Assembly (NCBI GenBank): GCA_014529385.2
Contig: CM043956.1
Location: forward strand, 86,481,721 to 86,545,720
Length of the DNA: 64,000 nucleotides
Reading direction: 5' to 3'
Source: Adiantum capillus-veneris
Taxonomy: Eukaryota; Streptophyta; Polypodiopsida; Polypodiales; Pteridaceae
Shown here: one piece after another, positions 32,685-43,482 of the stretch
Layout: each line of letters begins with the position of its first letter
Numbering within the stretch: the first letter of the stretch is position 1
Made by a program: the position numbers and the translations under genes
The notes under the pieces: generated by a model
The model's database searches: none
The model's input: only the letters and a program-made list of their open reading frames with translations
What the model was told of the DNA's origin: nothing

Positions 32685-34202
32685 TTAGCGGAGCACCAAC
32701 ATTCCTTTCTTCAATTCTTTTTTCCAGAGATGCTCGTTAAAGCTAAGCCGTCTATGCTCTGCTTGTGCTGCATAATAATTTATTGCTTCTTCTCTGTCCA
32801 GCTGCAGTTTTTCCAAGTTGATGATGTGATCTCTCAAATGCATGTTGGGCTGTTGAAGCTGGCTTGCCATTACTCTGAGACTTTGTAGTTGAAAGATTTC
32901 TTCCTTACCAAATACTAGATGATACCGTGTGAATCCCAAGGATGTACGAAATGAAGTTCTGCAGGCCCATAAAGCTGGTAGTAGATACTTATCCCAGTCT
33001 CCAGGATGATTGTTTACCTGCTTGGTAATAATTTTAGAAACCATTCCATTTACCTTTTCAACTAGGCCATTACATTGAGGGTAATATGGTGAAGAGTGCC
33101 TCCTTGTAATGCCCAGTTTCTGCATTAATTCTCCTACCAAGTCTGCTCTGAAACCTGGCCCTCTATTAGAGATGATCTCTAAAGGTGTGCCAAACCTACA
33201 ACATATGTGCTCGTAGATAAATTTAGCTACCTCTACCGCTGTGATTCTAGTGGTGGCTGTAGCCTCTGCCCATCTAGTCATGTAGTTGACCTCCATGATA
33301 ATGTAGAATTTTCCTGAGTTGACCCTAGGTAATGGCCCAATGGCATCGATACCCCATTTTTCAAATGGGCCATATGAGAGAATAGGTGTCTGTGGTTCAG
33401 GCATAAGTGACCTAGTGCCGGCCTTTTGACACAACTTACACGTTTTGCACCAATGGTGTACATCACGGTTGAGGCTAGGCCATATGAAGCCTGCCTGCAA
33501 GATTTTCTTACTTGTTATGTCTAGGGCAAAGTGACCACCACAAACCCCGTCGTGACAGCTAGCAATTACTCCCGTGATTTCGTGAGCGAGAGGGACCTTC
33601 CTGAGTATTTGGTCCTTACCCTTACAGTACAAACCATCATTGATGAGTCGATACCTTGTGGCCTTCCGCGTCAGCCATTGCTTCTGTCCCTTTGCTAAAT
33701 CTGATGGGCATTCCCCTGTTTTCAAAAAATGCATGATGTCACGCAAGGCATCACTTCCTTGAAATAGAGGGAGCTTTAGTTTTATTGCTCCAACCACCAC
33801 TTCCTGTAGTCTTTCACTTGCTAGGGCATCTGCTTCTTGTTTTTGAGCCCTTGGGATATGGTGTATTTGAACTTCTTCAAAATTACCCAACAAGGTTTTT
33901 ACACCACTTAAGTGAGTCCTTAAACTAGGATTCTTGCATGTCCATGCTCCATTTACTTGCCTTACCAGAAGTAGAGCATCCCCAAATACATTAAGGCGTT
34001 GTACACCTTGCGAGACACACCATTGTAGACCCTTGGTTAGTGCTGCATACTCAACTTCATTGTTAGAATGTGAATCTAACAATTGGCCCAACAAAAATAT
34101 CTTTGTCCCTTTGGCATCAAAGACCACTATGCTTGCAGCTCCTTTGTCGGACGCTCGCTTGTAGGCTCCATTAAAGTAGAGAGAGTATGCTCCTTCTACC
34201 AT
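32685..34202 (-). pseudogene. Element A second RNase H and integrase
   Basis: Residues 1-135 form an archaeal-type RNase H: AYSLYFNGAYKRA (catalytic Asp replaced by Asn, codon 34170-34172), NNEVEYAAL, NVFGDALLLVRQVNG and QKQEADALAS. Then comes the integrase zinc module (HDGVCGGHF, CKTCKLCQKAG) and catalytic core. First Asp is in WGIDAIGPLP. The second position is Asn (SNRGPGFRAD, codon 33165-33167) in place of Asp. The Glu is in NGLVEKVNG. RNase H removes template RNA, and integrase inserts the DNA copy. Both active sites look disabled. The frame is offset from the RT frame by an indel near 34240. Confidence 0.92.
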
Positions 34203-34210
34203 CGGTGGTA

Positions 34211-35974
34211 CTAGAGGTAATCGGACTTCTCCTTCCTTTCAAAGACTTGGTAGGTCATGAGTCCCCCCAAACTTGCCCTTGTCGTGCTTTCTACCTGTAC
34301 CGTGTAGTCAAACTCTTGCCGACGAACTAGCCATTTAGTAATTCTAGCAGACACATCCATGTGTTGTACAACATAGGGAAATATTTCATCCGTGGTTAGA
34401 ATCACAAATTTCTTAGGCAACAAATATGACCTAAACTTTGTAGTTGCAAATCTAAGAGCTAGGACTAAGTGTTCCACATGGGTGAAACCTTTCTCTCCTG
34501 TTGTCATCATTCGACTAGAGAAGTAGATTGGCCTCATGAAAGATGTCGTCGTATCCTTTTGGAGTAGCACAGCCCCCAATGAGTCATCACCAACACTTGA
34601 GGTGACATAGAATTTTTCATCCCACTTAGGTGGTGAGATAGTTGGCAGAGTGGCTAAGACCTCCTTTACCTTGTTGTAGTGATGTTCGCTTTCCTCGTCC
34701 CAAGTGAAAGTTGATCTTTGAGTGAGTTGTTGTAGTGGTAGAACAAGTTGTGATAGTAGATGTATGAATCTACTTAAGTACCTCACCTTCTGTAGAAAAG
34801 AGACCAGTTGACGTGCGGTCGTTGGTGAAGGTAGGGCTATGAGTGCGGACACCTTACTTGGGTCGGCGTTGATACCTTTTGCTGAAATTTCATGGCCTAG
34901 TAATATGACTTTACTCTTCCCAATGTGACATTTATCCACATTTAATTGCCCACCTAGTCTCTGCAGCCTGGCCAAACCTTCAGTTACCTTTTCTAAATGT
35001 GAAATACGAGAGCTATATATACAAAAATCATCAATGACCACTCTTATGGATGTTCCAAAGAACGGTTGAAAAACATATGTGACATATCTTTGGAATGTGG
35101 CAGGTGCATTTGTGAGACCAAATGGCATAACCCTGTATGCAAAACAACCCCATGGCGTGATAAAAGTGGTTTTTAGCTGATCTTCAAAGGCTATGCGTAT
35201 TTGAAAGTATGAAGAATAACCATCACAGACGGTATAGCATTCAAAACCCGCTACTTCATTCAGAATTTCATCCATGTAAGGGAGAGGAAAGTGGTCTCTC
35301 TTTGTAGCTGCATTTAGTGGTTTGTAGTCAACACAGACCCTCCACTTACCATTCTTTTTAGGCGTCACCACTACGGGTGACACCCATTCTGAGTTTTCTA
35401 CAGGATAAATGAATCCCCCCGCCTCCAGCAATTTTCTTACCTCGGCCAAGAGTGCCTTTTCTTGTATGACCCCCAATCGTCGTAGTGTTTGCACAACTGG
35501 TTTTACCCCTTCCTTCAGCTTAATATGATGTTCCACCACTGTAATGCCTGTGATTCTTTCATAGTTGTCAATGAACAGGTTAGGAAATCCCATCAACATT
35601 TGCAAAAAACTATCTTTCTCCTCAAGTGTTAATTCCGTAGACAACATACCCTTCAACCTACTTCCTCCTAGGCCAGGTGATTTGCTCTCCTCTTCATTGG
35701 GTTGCCCTTTTGGTGATGGATCACCAGTTGTGCTTACCCTTTGTGGATCCTTCATAATGATACCCATCACATCAATGGAACTGTCACTTTCGTCGGTGGA
35801 TGTGGTCTCCTCCTCAGAACTGGAAGATTCGCTAGTGGTTTCATTTGCCGATGTTTCCAAATTCATTTGCTTCTGCTTGCCAATCCTCATGTCGTAGTAG
35901 ATTGTCTCCCCTTTCTTACCGGTCATGCGTAGAAGGCGAGTACCCCAGTTCTGTTTTGCCTTCATGGCCATCAA
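34211..35974 (-). pseudogene. Element A reverse transcriptase and first RNase H
   Basis: 587 codons. The RT core occupies about residues 185-345, with EWVSPVVVTPKKNGKWRVC, FPLPYMDEIL, the VMPFGLTNAPATFQRYV block and the catalytic IDD in RVVIDDFCIYSS (near 35030). The first RNase H domain (about 430-560) is degenerate, as is usual for Tat elements. It is in frame with gag-protease and separated from it only by a TGA. The 3' end is out of frame with the next segment. It converts element RNA into DNA in the cytoplasmic particle. Confidence 0.92.
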
Positions 35975-35983
35975 CCATGGCCT

Positions 35984-37648
35984 TCAAAAAATTAGTGGAT
36001 AGCCCTCCCCCTTAGTAGGCATCACAAAAACATCTACCTCTACCTCAGTGTTGAAAGATTTGATTTTCATGGCACCTACCACACCCACACACTTTACTTT
36101 TGCGTTGTTTGCCATCTTTGCCTTGCATGGAGAAGGCCTGTCAACCTCGAGCCCTAATAGAAGCATCATAGCTTCGCTCATTACACAGATTTGTGCACCT
36201 CCATCAATGTAGGTGTTTCCAACCCTCTTTCCTTTTATGTTTACGTCGACAATTGGAAGGATGTCATCCATGTTGCATCCCGAAATTGCTCCGGCTACCT
36301 TTGTTTTGGAGCGTCTTGTACTTACCATTTTAGACCATTGTCGCCTTACTTTAGGTGCAAGATGTAGCAGCTGTGGCCATGTAATCTTCGGTCCTTGATC
36401 TCCCACATCCAATGTTAGATAATAGGGCTTAGAACTTTCCCCTAGCTGGAAGTCGGTGATGCCCAATTTCCGTCGTGTCCTGGATGGCCTCTTGCTAGTT
36501 TCTCCTCTCATGCTTCTCTCATCATCTGATTGTGAAGCCTTCTCCCTCCTAGCTCTTTTCACAGTCATGGCCTCAAGTGGTTCTAAAAAGGTTACCTTCT
36601 CCTTACCCTTGTCCCTCTCCTTTGCTCTGGGTGGATCCACTACTACGGATTTTCCTTTCTCTTCTAGCCTTATGATGTTTACAGGGCGATCAGGTGGTGG
36701 GGCTGGTGGAAGAGGTGGGATGGATGCTTGTATTGGTGTCTGGGGTGGACGTAGAATTTGTGTTGGTGGGGGTGGTGCTTGGGGTGGGGGTGTTATTTCT
36801 CTAGGGGGTGACAATTGGTTCCTCCTACCTCCTCTATTATAGTTTTGTCGTGGTTTCGGACAGTAGTACATACCGTGACCGTCTTCTCCGCAGTTGTAGC
36901 AATGATACTCCCTGTTTTGTCGTCGTGCTCTTCCAGGGTCTTGATCTCTTTCTTGACTCCTCCCTTGTTGTATTAAGTGGACAGACAAATTCTGCAGTTG
37001 GTCAGTAATATGGGCCAACATATCTTGTTGGTCATCTCTTACCCCAAGAGCCGGTGGTGGTCGTGGAATGGTGGTTGTCGTAGTTGCTGGTCGACGCGAT
37101 GTTCCTGATTCTGTTGGCTCGGTTTCTTTGTCTTTCATTCGAAGCTTCTTCTCTTTAAGGCGAGCAATCTCAACGACTAACTCGTACGTAGCCGGGAATC
37201 TACCTTTCACCTTCTCCTTGAGAAGCGGCCATAAGCCATGCGTGAACCGATCTTTTTTTAGAAAATCGGGTGCAGCTTCCCCCCTAGCCAGTGACTCAAC
37301 CCACCATTCCCACAAATCCACAAATTTGAACTCATAGGTGGCATATTCTAAAAGACCCTCCTGCTTCAAGTCTCTCAACTTGTCCCACAAATTTTTTGAA
37401 GTGGTACCTCCCACAAAGCGCCTCTTACAAGCGGTTTTTAAGGTTTCCCAATCATCCTTGGTTGCTTGTGGAAGTGCATTGTACCATGATCTAGCTTCTA
37501 GCTTCATGAGATGCTTAAAGATTCTAACCCGGGATTCATCCGTATCTTTGTTGCTCACTACACATGCTACTTCAAAGTCATCTAGGAAGTCTGTTACCAA
37601 ATCCTCCCCCTTATTTCCTTTAAATGTTGGAAATGCTACACTTGCCAT
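35984..37648 (-). CDS. Element A Gag and aspartic protease
   Basis: I place the start at the ATG 37648 (MASVAFPTFKGNKGED), ten codons inside the longest frame, because it opens with the usual Gag F-P-x-F-x-G motif. The capsid domain covers about residues 10-160 of the longest frame. The zinc knuckle C-X2-C-X4-H-X4-C is at C260-C273 (YHCYNCGEDGHGMYYC). A Pro-rich linker follows. The protease active site is near residue 491 and reads YIDGGAQICVM, with Gly where Ser or Thr is usual. The frame ends at TGA 35984-35986, exactly where the usual Gly of the L-I-x-G-R-P-W motif is expected, and continues in frame into RT. Confidence 0.88.
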   Translation of the reverse strand: MASVAFPTFKGNKGEDLVTDFLDDFEVACVVSNKDTDESRVRIFKHLMKLEARSWYNALPQATKDDWETLKTACKRRFVGGTTSKNLWDKLRDLKQEGLLEYATYEFKFVDLWEWWVESLARGEAAPDFLKKDRFTHGLWPLLKEKVKGRFPATYELVVEIARLKEKKLRMKDKETEPTESGTSRRPATTTTTIPRPPPALGVRDDQQDMLAHITDQLQNLSVHLIQQGRSQERDQDPGRARRQNREYHCYNCGEDGHGMYYCPKPRQNYNRGGRRNQLSPPREITPPPQAPPPPTQILRPPQTPIQASIPPLPPAPPPDRPVNIIRLEEKGKSVVVDPPRAKERDKGKEKVTFLEPLEAMTVKRARREKASQSDDERSMRGETSKRPSRTRRKLGITDFQLGESSKPYYLTLDVGDQGPKITWPQLLHLAPKVRRQWSKMVSTRRSKTKVAGAISGCNMDDILPIVDVNIKGKRVGNTYIDGGAQICVMSEAMMLLLGLEVDRPSPCKAKMANNAKVKCVGVVGAMKIKSFNTEVEVDVFVMPTKGEGYPLIF

Positions 37649-37799
37649 GATTACTGAGAGAGAGCTAGAAAGACACACTGCTTAACTTGCAAAAGTTTTT
37701 TTCTTCTTTACAAGGAGGCGTGTATACCCTCTTATACTAGGACATAGATTAAAACTTCAAACGGTACATTGCCTTGTACCAAAGGTAGGACAAATGGTT

Positions 37800-37811
37800 G
37801 ATCTGATGCCA
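37800..37811 (-). other. Element A primer site candidate, tRNA-Met type
   Basis: TGGCATCAGATC on the - strand matches 10 of 12 bases of the usual initiator-Met site TGGTATCAGAGC. It lies 33 bases inside the point where LTR similarity ends, so either the LTR has extra unshared sequence here or the site is not the true one. Confidence 0.4.
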
Positions 37812-37844
37812 GAACCTCAAAAAATCGCTCCCCACCCAGCATGG

Positions 37845-39137
37845 TGAGGGAGGGGGTATAGCGGCTTAGTACTTAGGCACCACAAAAGGATGGCGAATAT
37901 GCACACCCTTCACACATACACAAGCTCATTCCAAACACAAGACTAGGTGGCGATTCCGCACACCTCACATGGGCAAAACATTGCAAGAAAACATACTCAC
38001 AAAACCTCAAGCTTTATTTAGAGAATAAGGCGATGAAATGGGGAGCATAGGGTAGGGGAATGAGAAGGGAGAGAGTGGTAGAGCACATGGCGGATAGGTG
38101 GGAGTTGATGGCGAAGACTCGCACGAGGGTTATGGGGATCATCCTTCATTTAGTTGCCCTTCATCTTCCATAGCCAAGGGTGTAGAGGTCATGCTCAAGA
38201 CAAGCATGGTGATTGCGGTGATGGTGATGGTGTGGGTGTGTGTGTGTGCACTAGGCACACACAGTGCATATTGTGTTCTGTGGCGATGTTGTGTGTGTTT
38301 TTGTGTGATGGTGACCCATCTTTATATAGGGGAGGAGGGGGGAGAAATTCTAGAATTTAGAAATGAAGAAATCATTATCTACATAGGCCATGTGACTGTG
38401 GGCCCCACTTGTCTGGCTGTGTGTATATGTGCCAGAATAGCAGTCTCATGAGAGAGAGATGGGTTGATGAAAAAAAGTGAGAGGTGACATGGAGAATAAA
38501 GTAATTACAAGAGGGGAGAGAGGGGAGTGTGTTCAGAGGTGAATCTGTGTGTAGATGTGTGTGAACACAAGAAAAATCAGGTAACCACCGGGTGGGGATG
38601 GGTCTGTTGGCACCTTTTTCAGTGAAACTGAGTGTGTGTGAGTGTGGGGGAGGTTATTTAGCTACAAGACAAGAGACATGGCGCCCTTTAGAGAGAGAGG
38701 GGGGTATTTGGGTCATGGGATATGATAGGAGAGAGAAAGAGGGGGTGGGGTATACTATTTTGGAAGATAGGGTAAGTTGCATGTGAGTTAGGGTGCATTA
38801 TTGGTGAGTTACAATGCATTATTGGTGAGAGATGGGGTAGCTTGAGGGGAGAGAGAAAGGAGAAATGACAAGGGGAAGAGAGAGAGGGTTGATCTTTTGA
38901 GTGGAGGAGAGTAAAAGGGACACCCGGCGGGGCAACAATGAAGAAAAAGGAGGCAAGGTGGGGATGGGCTGCCCCACAGGCATGAGGTGGACTTTCTCAT
39001 ATATTTACATAATCATACTTTATTTTTTCTTACTTTTTCCAATGTCTTTTATCACTCCCTCACTAAGAGGGGGTTTTCATGGGGTGGGGACGAGAGAAGA
39101 GGGGTATGGGAGCTTGGCTTGTGAAAAGCCCCCATCA
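37845..39137 (-). repeat. Element A 5' LTR (short form)
   Basis: 1293 bp matching 31087-32392 with about 3 percent differences, including a 14-base deletion near 38455. It lacks the last 252 bases (U5 end) present in the 3' LTR. On the - strand it starts TGATGGGG. TATA box at 38320-38330. Confidence 0.85.
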
Positions 39138-39575
39138 ATACCTTCCTTCAATCCTTTCCCCTTGAGCTTCCTGTTGATTTTGTCCCTTTGGCTTGTGGCT
39201 TGGGCAATGTAATAGTCGATGGACTCTTCTCTATCAAGCTTAAGTTGTTGAAGATTTAAAATTCTTTCCTGCAAAGCTTATATTGGCCTCTTTGCTCCCC
39301 GTGAGAGAATGCGTAAGCTTGAAATCTCCACCTCAATAGGAAGGAGTGCCTCCTGTCCATATACCAAATGAAAAGGATTGAATTGAGTGGATACCTTGAA
39401 AGATGTTCTGTATGCCCATAGAGATGCGGTCAAATGACGATCCCACTCGTTTGGTCGATCTCCAACCTGCTTAGAAATGATCTTACATATCATACCATTC
39501 ACCTTTTCAACCAACCCATTGCACTGAGGGTAGTAAGGTGTAGAATGCAAATGTTTGACTTTTAACTTTGTCAAC
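39138..39575 (-). pseudogene. Element B integrase, proximal half of split gene
   Basis: From 39575 downward on the - strand it reads HLHSTPYYPQCNGLVEKVNG (third catalytic residue Glu), ASLWAYRTSFKVSTQFNPF and LVYGQEALLPIEVE, then an in-frame TAA at 39278, then ILNLQQLKLDREESIDYY up to Lys-Glu-Gly, where element A begins. The upstream part of B's integrase and all of RT/gag are missing. Similarity stops at about 39575, so B was truncated independently of the insertion. Confidence 0.88.
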
Positions 39576-39986
39576 TCAAATGGTCAAACCTATTAAGCGG
39601 ACTAAGTTTTAATTTAAACGTGAACAAATTAACAAGTATTTTTGTTTAAGATAAATTTATCTAAACCGAAATAATTCAATGATCCTTTTTCAAACTTAAT
39701 TGTATTATCAAACTTTACTATGTTTGATTGTGAGTGATAATATTTAATCAAAAATTTAAAAATAACAATTTTTTTTTTAAATTTTTTATAAAAGGAGTGT
39801 GTGTGCGTGTGTACGTGCACGTAGTGTGTTAAATTATGTTTAAATTTATGTGCATCTTTTTTTTGTTTATGTGTCTATATGCATGTGCGTGTGTGCGTAT
39901 TCAAGAAACGAAAGGGATATTGAACTCACAAGAGACCTAAGTGAGCACAAAACACTTGAGAGGATGCCGCCAAATCTACAAAGCAT

Positions 39987-40021
<35 letters not shown>

Positions 40022-40615
40022 AAAAATTCTACCATAAATCTACAAAACAATCTCGCCTTCTTGTTTCTGGTGAGTGTATGAATGGAGATCTGAAGCCCAG
40101 TAAGTCCCACAACAACAAATGTGAAGCAAGGGAGAAGAGAAGAGCAAGAGAGATTTTAAAAAATTGGGGTGAAATAGTAGAAGAGAACCTGCAATTCTGT
40201 TTTTTCAAGTGGCATTAGTACAGGTTTCAGTATGCCCGTCCATATATGCATCGGTATAGATGTCGATATGCGCGTTGGTATCGGCATCGATATAAGCGTC
40301 GAAAGTTGAAAATTTATTTTTTTTAAAAATGGGTCTCCCTTCAGGTTTTGCAATGCACATACCCACACCCGCCAACAACATCGGTAATTTGGCATCGATA
40401 ATGAAGTCATCTCTTGTAGGGATAAAAGTGTCTAAGGACATAAAAGTGTCATGTTACCAATCTAGTGTTACATCTATTATATCATGTGCATTTCAGACCT
40501 TTTACAAAATCTTCTCGAAGTTCTCAATGAGTATAAAAAACCTTTTCTCTTGAAATTTGTAATTTTTCAATTTGTAAAAACAAGAACTTTCTATAAATGA
40601 TAAGGGAATATAATA
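39576..40615. other. AT-rich spacer with (CA)n and a cryptic hexamer repeat
   Basis: GT-rich at 39794-39900 and (CA)n at about 39988-40016. At 40222-40305 a degenerate GATATNN/CGATAT hexamer pattern gives an Asp/Tyr/Ile-rich frame on the - strand that is unlikely to be a real protein. No gene supported. Confidence 0.5.
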
Positions 40616-41600
40616 CCTTTCTTTTTGCAAGACTCACAATGGTGAGTGGATTATATTGATATTTCCAACAAATTACATATTCTTGCCATGCTCATGACAA
40701 GCCATGGCCATTTCAAGGGATCATAGGTACATCGGTTGATGGGGGAGCCAACCCACAGCCTAAGTTGAACCCATACTCACAACTTTGCGCATCAGTTATT
40801 GTGGCACCTAGGCTGCTTTTCCAATCCTCTGTGTTCCTTTTCTTTTCAATGGCGATGATCATTTACCTACTTTCTTAGACTATCTCTGTGAACTTAGCTA
40901 CTTCCAAGGAGTTCTCAAAGATCCAATAGTTCCTCATCTTCCAAATGTGTTTAAAGTAGCAAAACCTCACGATTTGTGTATCAATGAGTGTTGCTTGGCT
41001 CATAAACGTCTTCCAGCCCCAAAAAAGGTCGTTCTTAAAGAATCCTATTTTCAATGTTTTTTGGACCCATTTGCAGACCTTGCCTACCAAACCACAAATC
41101 GTCGGATATTCCTTGAACAATTGAGAGAGGTCTTCACAAGTCATCCTACATTGAGAGCATCTGTCTAGACCAATTCCCCTGGCAAGGAACTTCACTCTGG
41201 TTGGCATGGCTCCCCATAGCACCTTCCATAAGAACGCCTTCATTCCATGCAACCATTGAGGGCGCCATATGTTCTTCACTATCGTCTCCTATCTTGACCC
41301 TGGCCAGTTTATGCCCCATTGTTTATTGAACAAGGAAAACCAATCCTGTGATGCCATAAGGGTGAGAGACACATCTTTAGTTTGTGGTTTCAAGAAATGT
41401 CTACTCATAGGCAAGTGCAAAGATTTCCATTCAAACTTGGATTCACATTTCGACAGATACCAGCCATTGAGTCGTTCTAGGGCTCTATTGACCAGCAATC
41501 TTTCTAACCCTCTAAGGCTAAATTTGAAGGCCAATTGGTCTATTCCTTTCTATTTCTCTCTCATGATAGTTACATGTTTTGTAAATGAGAACCTCAAGTA
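40616..41600 (-). pseudogene. LINE 3' part: RT C-terminal zinc region and 3' end
   Basis: The frame 41279-40875 reads WRPQWLHGMKAFLWKVLWGA, then RGIGLDRCSQCRMTCEDLSQL, the zinc-binding domain found after RT in plant LINEs (C-x2-C, with the usual H-x-x-x-x-C disrupted). Upstream, 41534-41289 (RGLERLLVNRAL) fits the region between RT and this domain. The 3' end is at about 40616-40650, where an A-rich tail (TTT on +) and a terminal hairpin lie. A 5'-truncated dead copy. Confidence 0.7.
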
Positions 41601-41649
41601 GAGGGGTTTCAAATGGGGCCTCTATTGAAGGCTGTCGTATGCTTGGAGA

Positions 41650-42480
41650 TGTATTTTTTTTTGGATGCATGAGAAGGATGCATTGTAGGTAAGCAAAACT
41701 CTAAAAGGACGTCAGCTCTATATATGGAAGTAGATATGAAGCTGAAGTCTCAATGGAGTTAAAGAGTCTCTGTGTATGTGTGTGTGTTTGTGCGTTCACA
41801 CACATCTACATAATGCATGCACATATGCATATGCATTAAGCATTACTTCCCTCCGTTCTCTAGATGCAAGGTGACAAGATCAATATAATCAGTATTTTGG
41901 TAATGATGTGTTAATCTATACATTGATGCAACACAATCTTTAGTTTTGGTCCATAAAGTACAAAAATGTGAACAAGATACCTACCAAGGATCATTAGTTT
42001 GATTCTATAATGAGATCAAGGCATGAATGCAAAATAGTAGGACTATCATTAGATTTGGCTCATAGTAGTGAGTCGAACCTTAAAAAGTGGCTTTGGTTAG
42101 ACGATAAAGGTTTGCCTTTGAAGGAGGATTAAATCATCGTGAGTGCTTCATAAGCCAAGTGGCTTGGAGACATGGGCTTCACAATACTCAACGTAGGTGG
42201 CCATAGAACAAAGCTCGAGATAAAAAACCCTAAGTTTAGTGGAATCTCACCTTTAATTTTATTGAATTTATCTATAAATTAGAAATCTAAAAATGAGAAT
42301 TTATGGAGGATTAGTGTAATTATAAACCTTTAAATACACTCAATTTGCATGCAAAATCTTCCATACGTAGGTTTTATGAGTTTTAAGTTCTAGTTTGTTT
42401 TGTATCGAATAAACTGCATCCCATGAATGACTCAGAGTTGACATTTTGCACAAGCAATATAAATAAACATGCTGCTAAAA
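41650..42480. other. Intergenic spacer between LINE copies
   Basis: No gene supported. Contains short GT-rich stretches near 41775. Confidence 0.5.
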
Positions 42481-42486
42481 GATTCA

Positions 42487-43364
42487 ATTTTTTTTTTCTG
42501 CAAAACCCACAATATGTGGGTGAATATATTATAAAATTCAAGAAAGTTACATCAAGATCTGTTTTCAACACGCGCCATGGATACCAAACAGGACCATCAA
42601 GGATATAGACCACATGTACATACTACATACCCATCACCAAGATGTTGCCACCGACCCTACACAAACCACCACCCCGATCAAGGGTCACCCTCAAGCTTAA
42701 AACCATATTGCAAACAATAGCTATCAATACAAAACATCATATCATAAAAGGATCCATTCACCTGCATAGACGAGCAGAGACATTCTATAGCCGTAAACAA
42801 GGTGGAATCCAAAGAATCCATCACCTTGCAGGAGCAAGCCGGAGGAATCCCTATCACAACCCGAGACCCGCACCATGTAAGAACCAAAAATTTGTCACAA
42901 AAACCATTAAACCATAGTCCCAATAGAGAACCTCAAGTAGAGTCAAGCTAGGCCTACGTCCTGCCACCATGAAGCCAGAGGATTCCACCCACCCTAACAC
43001 CATGTCGTAGTAGAGCCAGTGGGCCCAGCACCATCCACCACTGATCAGAGGCTGCCATGACACCTCCAACCCTGCCACCATTAGAAAGTGTCACTCCAAG
43101 CACAAACCATGAGTAGCCATGGCTGTCATTATTACTCTTTACAGAGCAAGGAAAAGCGGCCTTCACCCGTTCTGAAAAGAGAGGGTCGGAAAAGGAAAAA
43201 TGCAGCAGAAGAACATGCATCCATCCGATTACTCACCCCACAGAGATGACCGCCATCCAGAGGCTCTGGAACCACCTTCTTCAATAAGGTTCCATGGCGC
43301 ACCACCTTGCCATAGAACCAGCTTCGAGCACCCCAACTCCTTGGCCTCATAGGCTACATGGCAC
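42487..43364 (-). pseudogene. LINE-related fragment with intact 3' end
   Basis: The 3' terminus at 42487-42530 (A-tail then hairpin) matches those of the LINE copies at 40616 and 43483. The body (on the - strand, open for stretches of 75-90 codons) is Gly/Val/Trp-rich and I cannot place it in the RT protein. It may be a LINE 3' part too decayed to recognise, or a non-autonomous element that shares the LINE 3' end. Confidence 0.4.
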
Positions 43365-43482
43365 TCATCTAGCCTTGCTCCAACAAAAAACCCTTAAAAG
43401 ATTCAATATCTTACAAGGAAGATTCTTTAGCCATATAACAAAACAAAGTGAATGTCTACGGTAGCTAGCCCAATTGCTTGAG

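Larger units (their letters stand above)
30835..39137 (-). mobile_element. Element A: Tat-type Ty3 LTR retrotransposon nested in element B
   Basis: An 8.3 kb element flanked by ATAC at 30831-30834 and 39138-39141, a 4-bp direct duplication, and inserted in the integrase frame of B. In - strand order it has a 5' LTR (39137-37845), primer site, gag with zinc knuckle and protease, RT with first RNase H, second RNase H, integrase, polypurine tract, and 3' LTR (32392-30835). The second RNase H between the first RNase H and integrase is characteristic of plant Tat elements. The shared LTR parts differ by about 3 percent by eye. It is inactive: in-frame stops at 35984 and 32685, a frameshift near 34240, and Asp-to-Asn changes in RNase H and integrase. 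Confidence 0.92.

Noticed and set aside
36213-37685. Open frames on the + strand opposite element A gag
   Set aside because: Antisense shadows of a well-supported gag-protease gene.
40205-40441. Asp/Thr/Ile-rich repeat frame as a tandem-repeat protein
   Set aside because: Explained by a degenerate GATATN-like hexamer repeat. No start context or motif.
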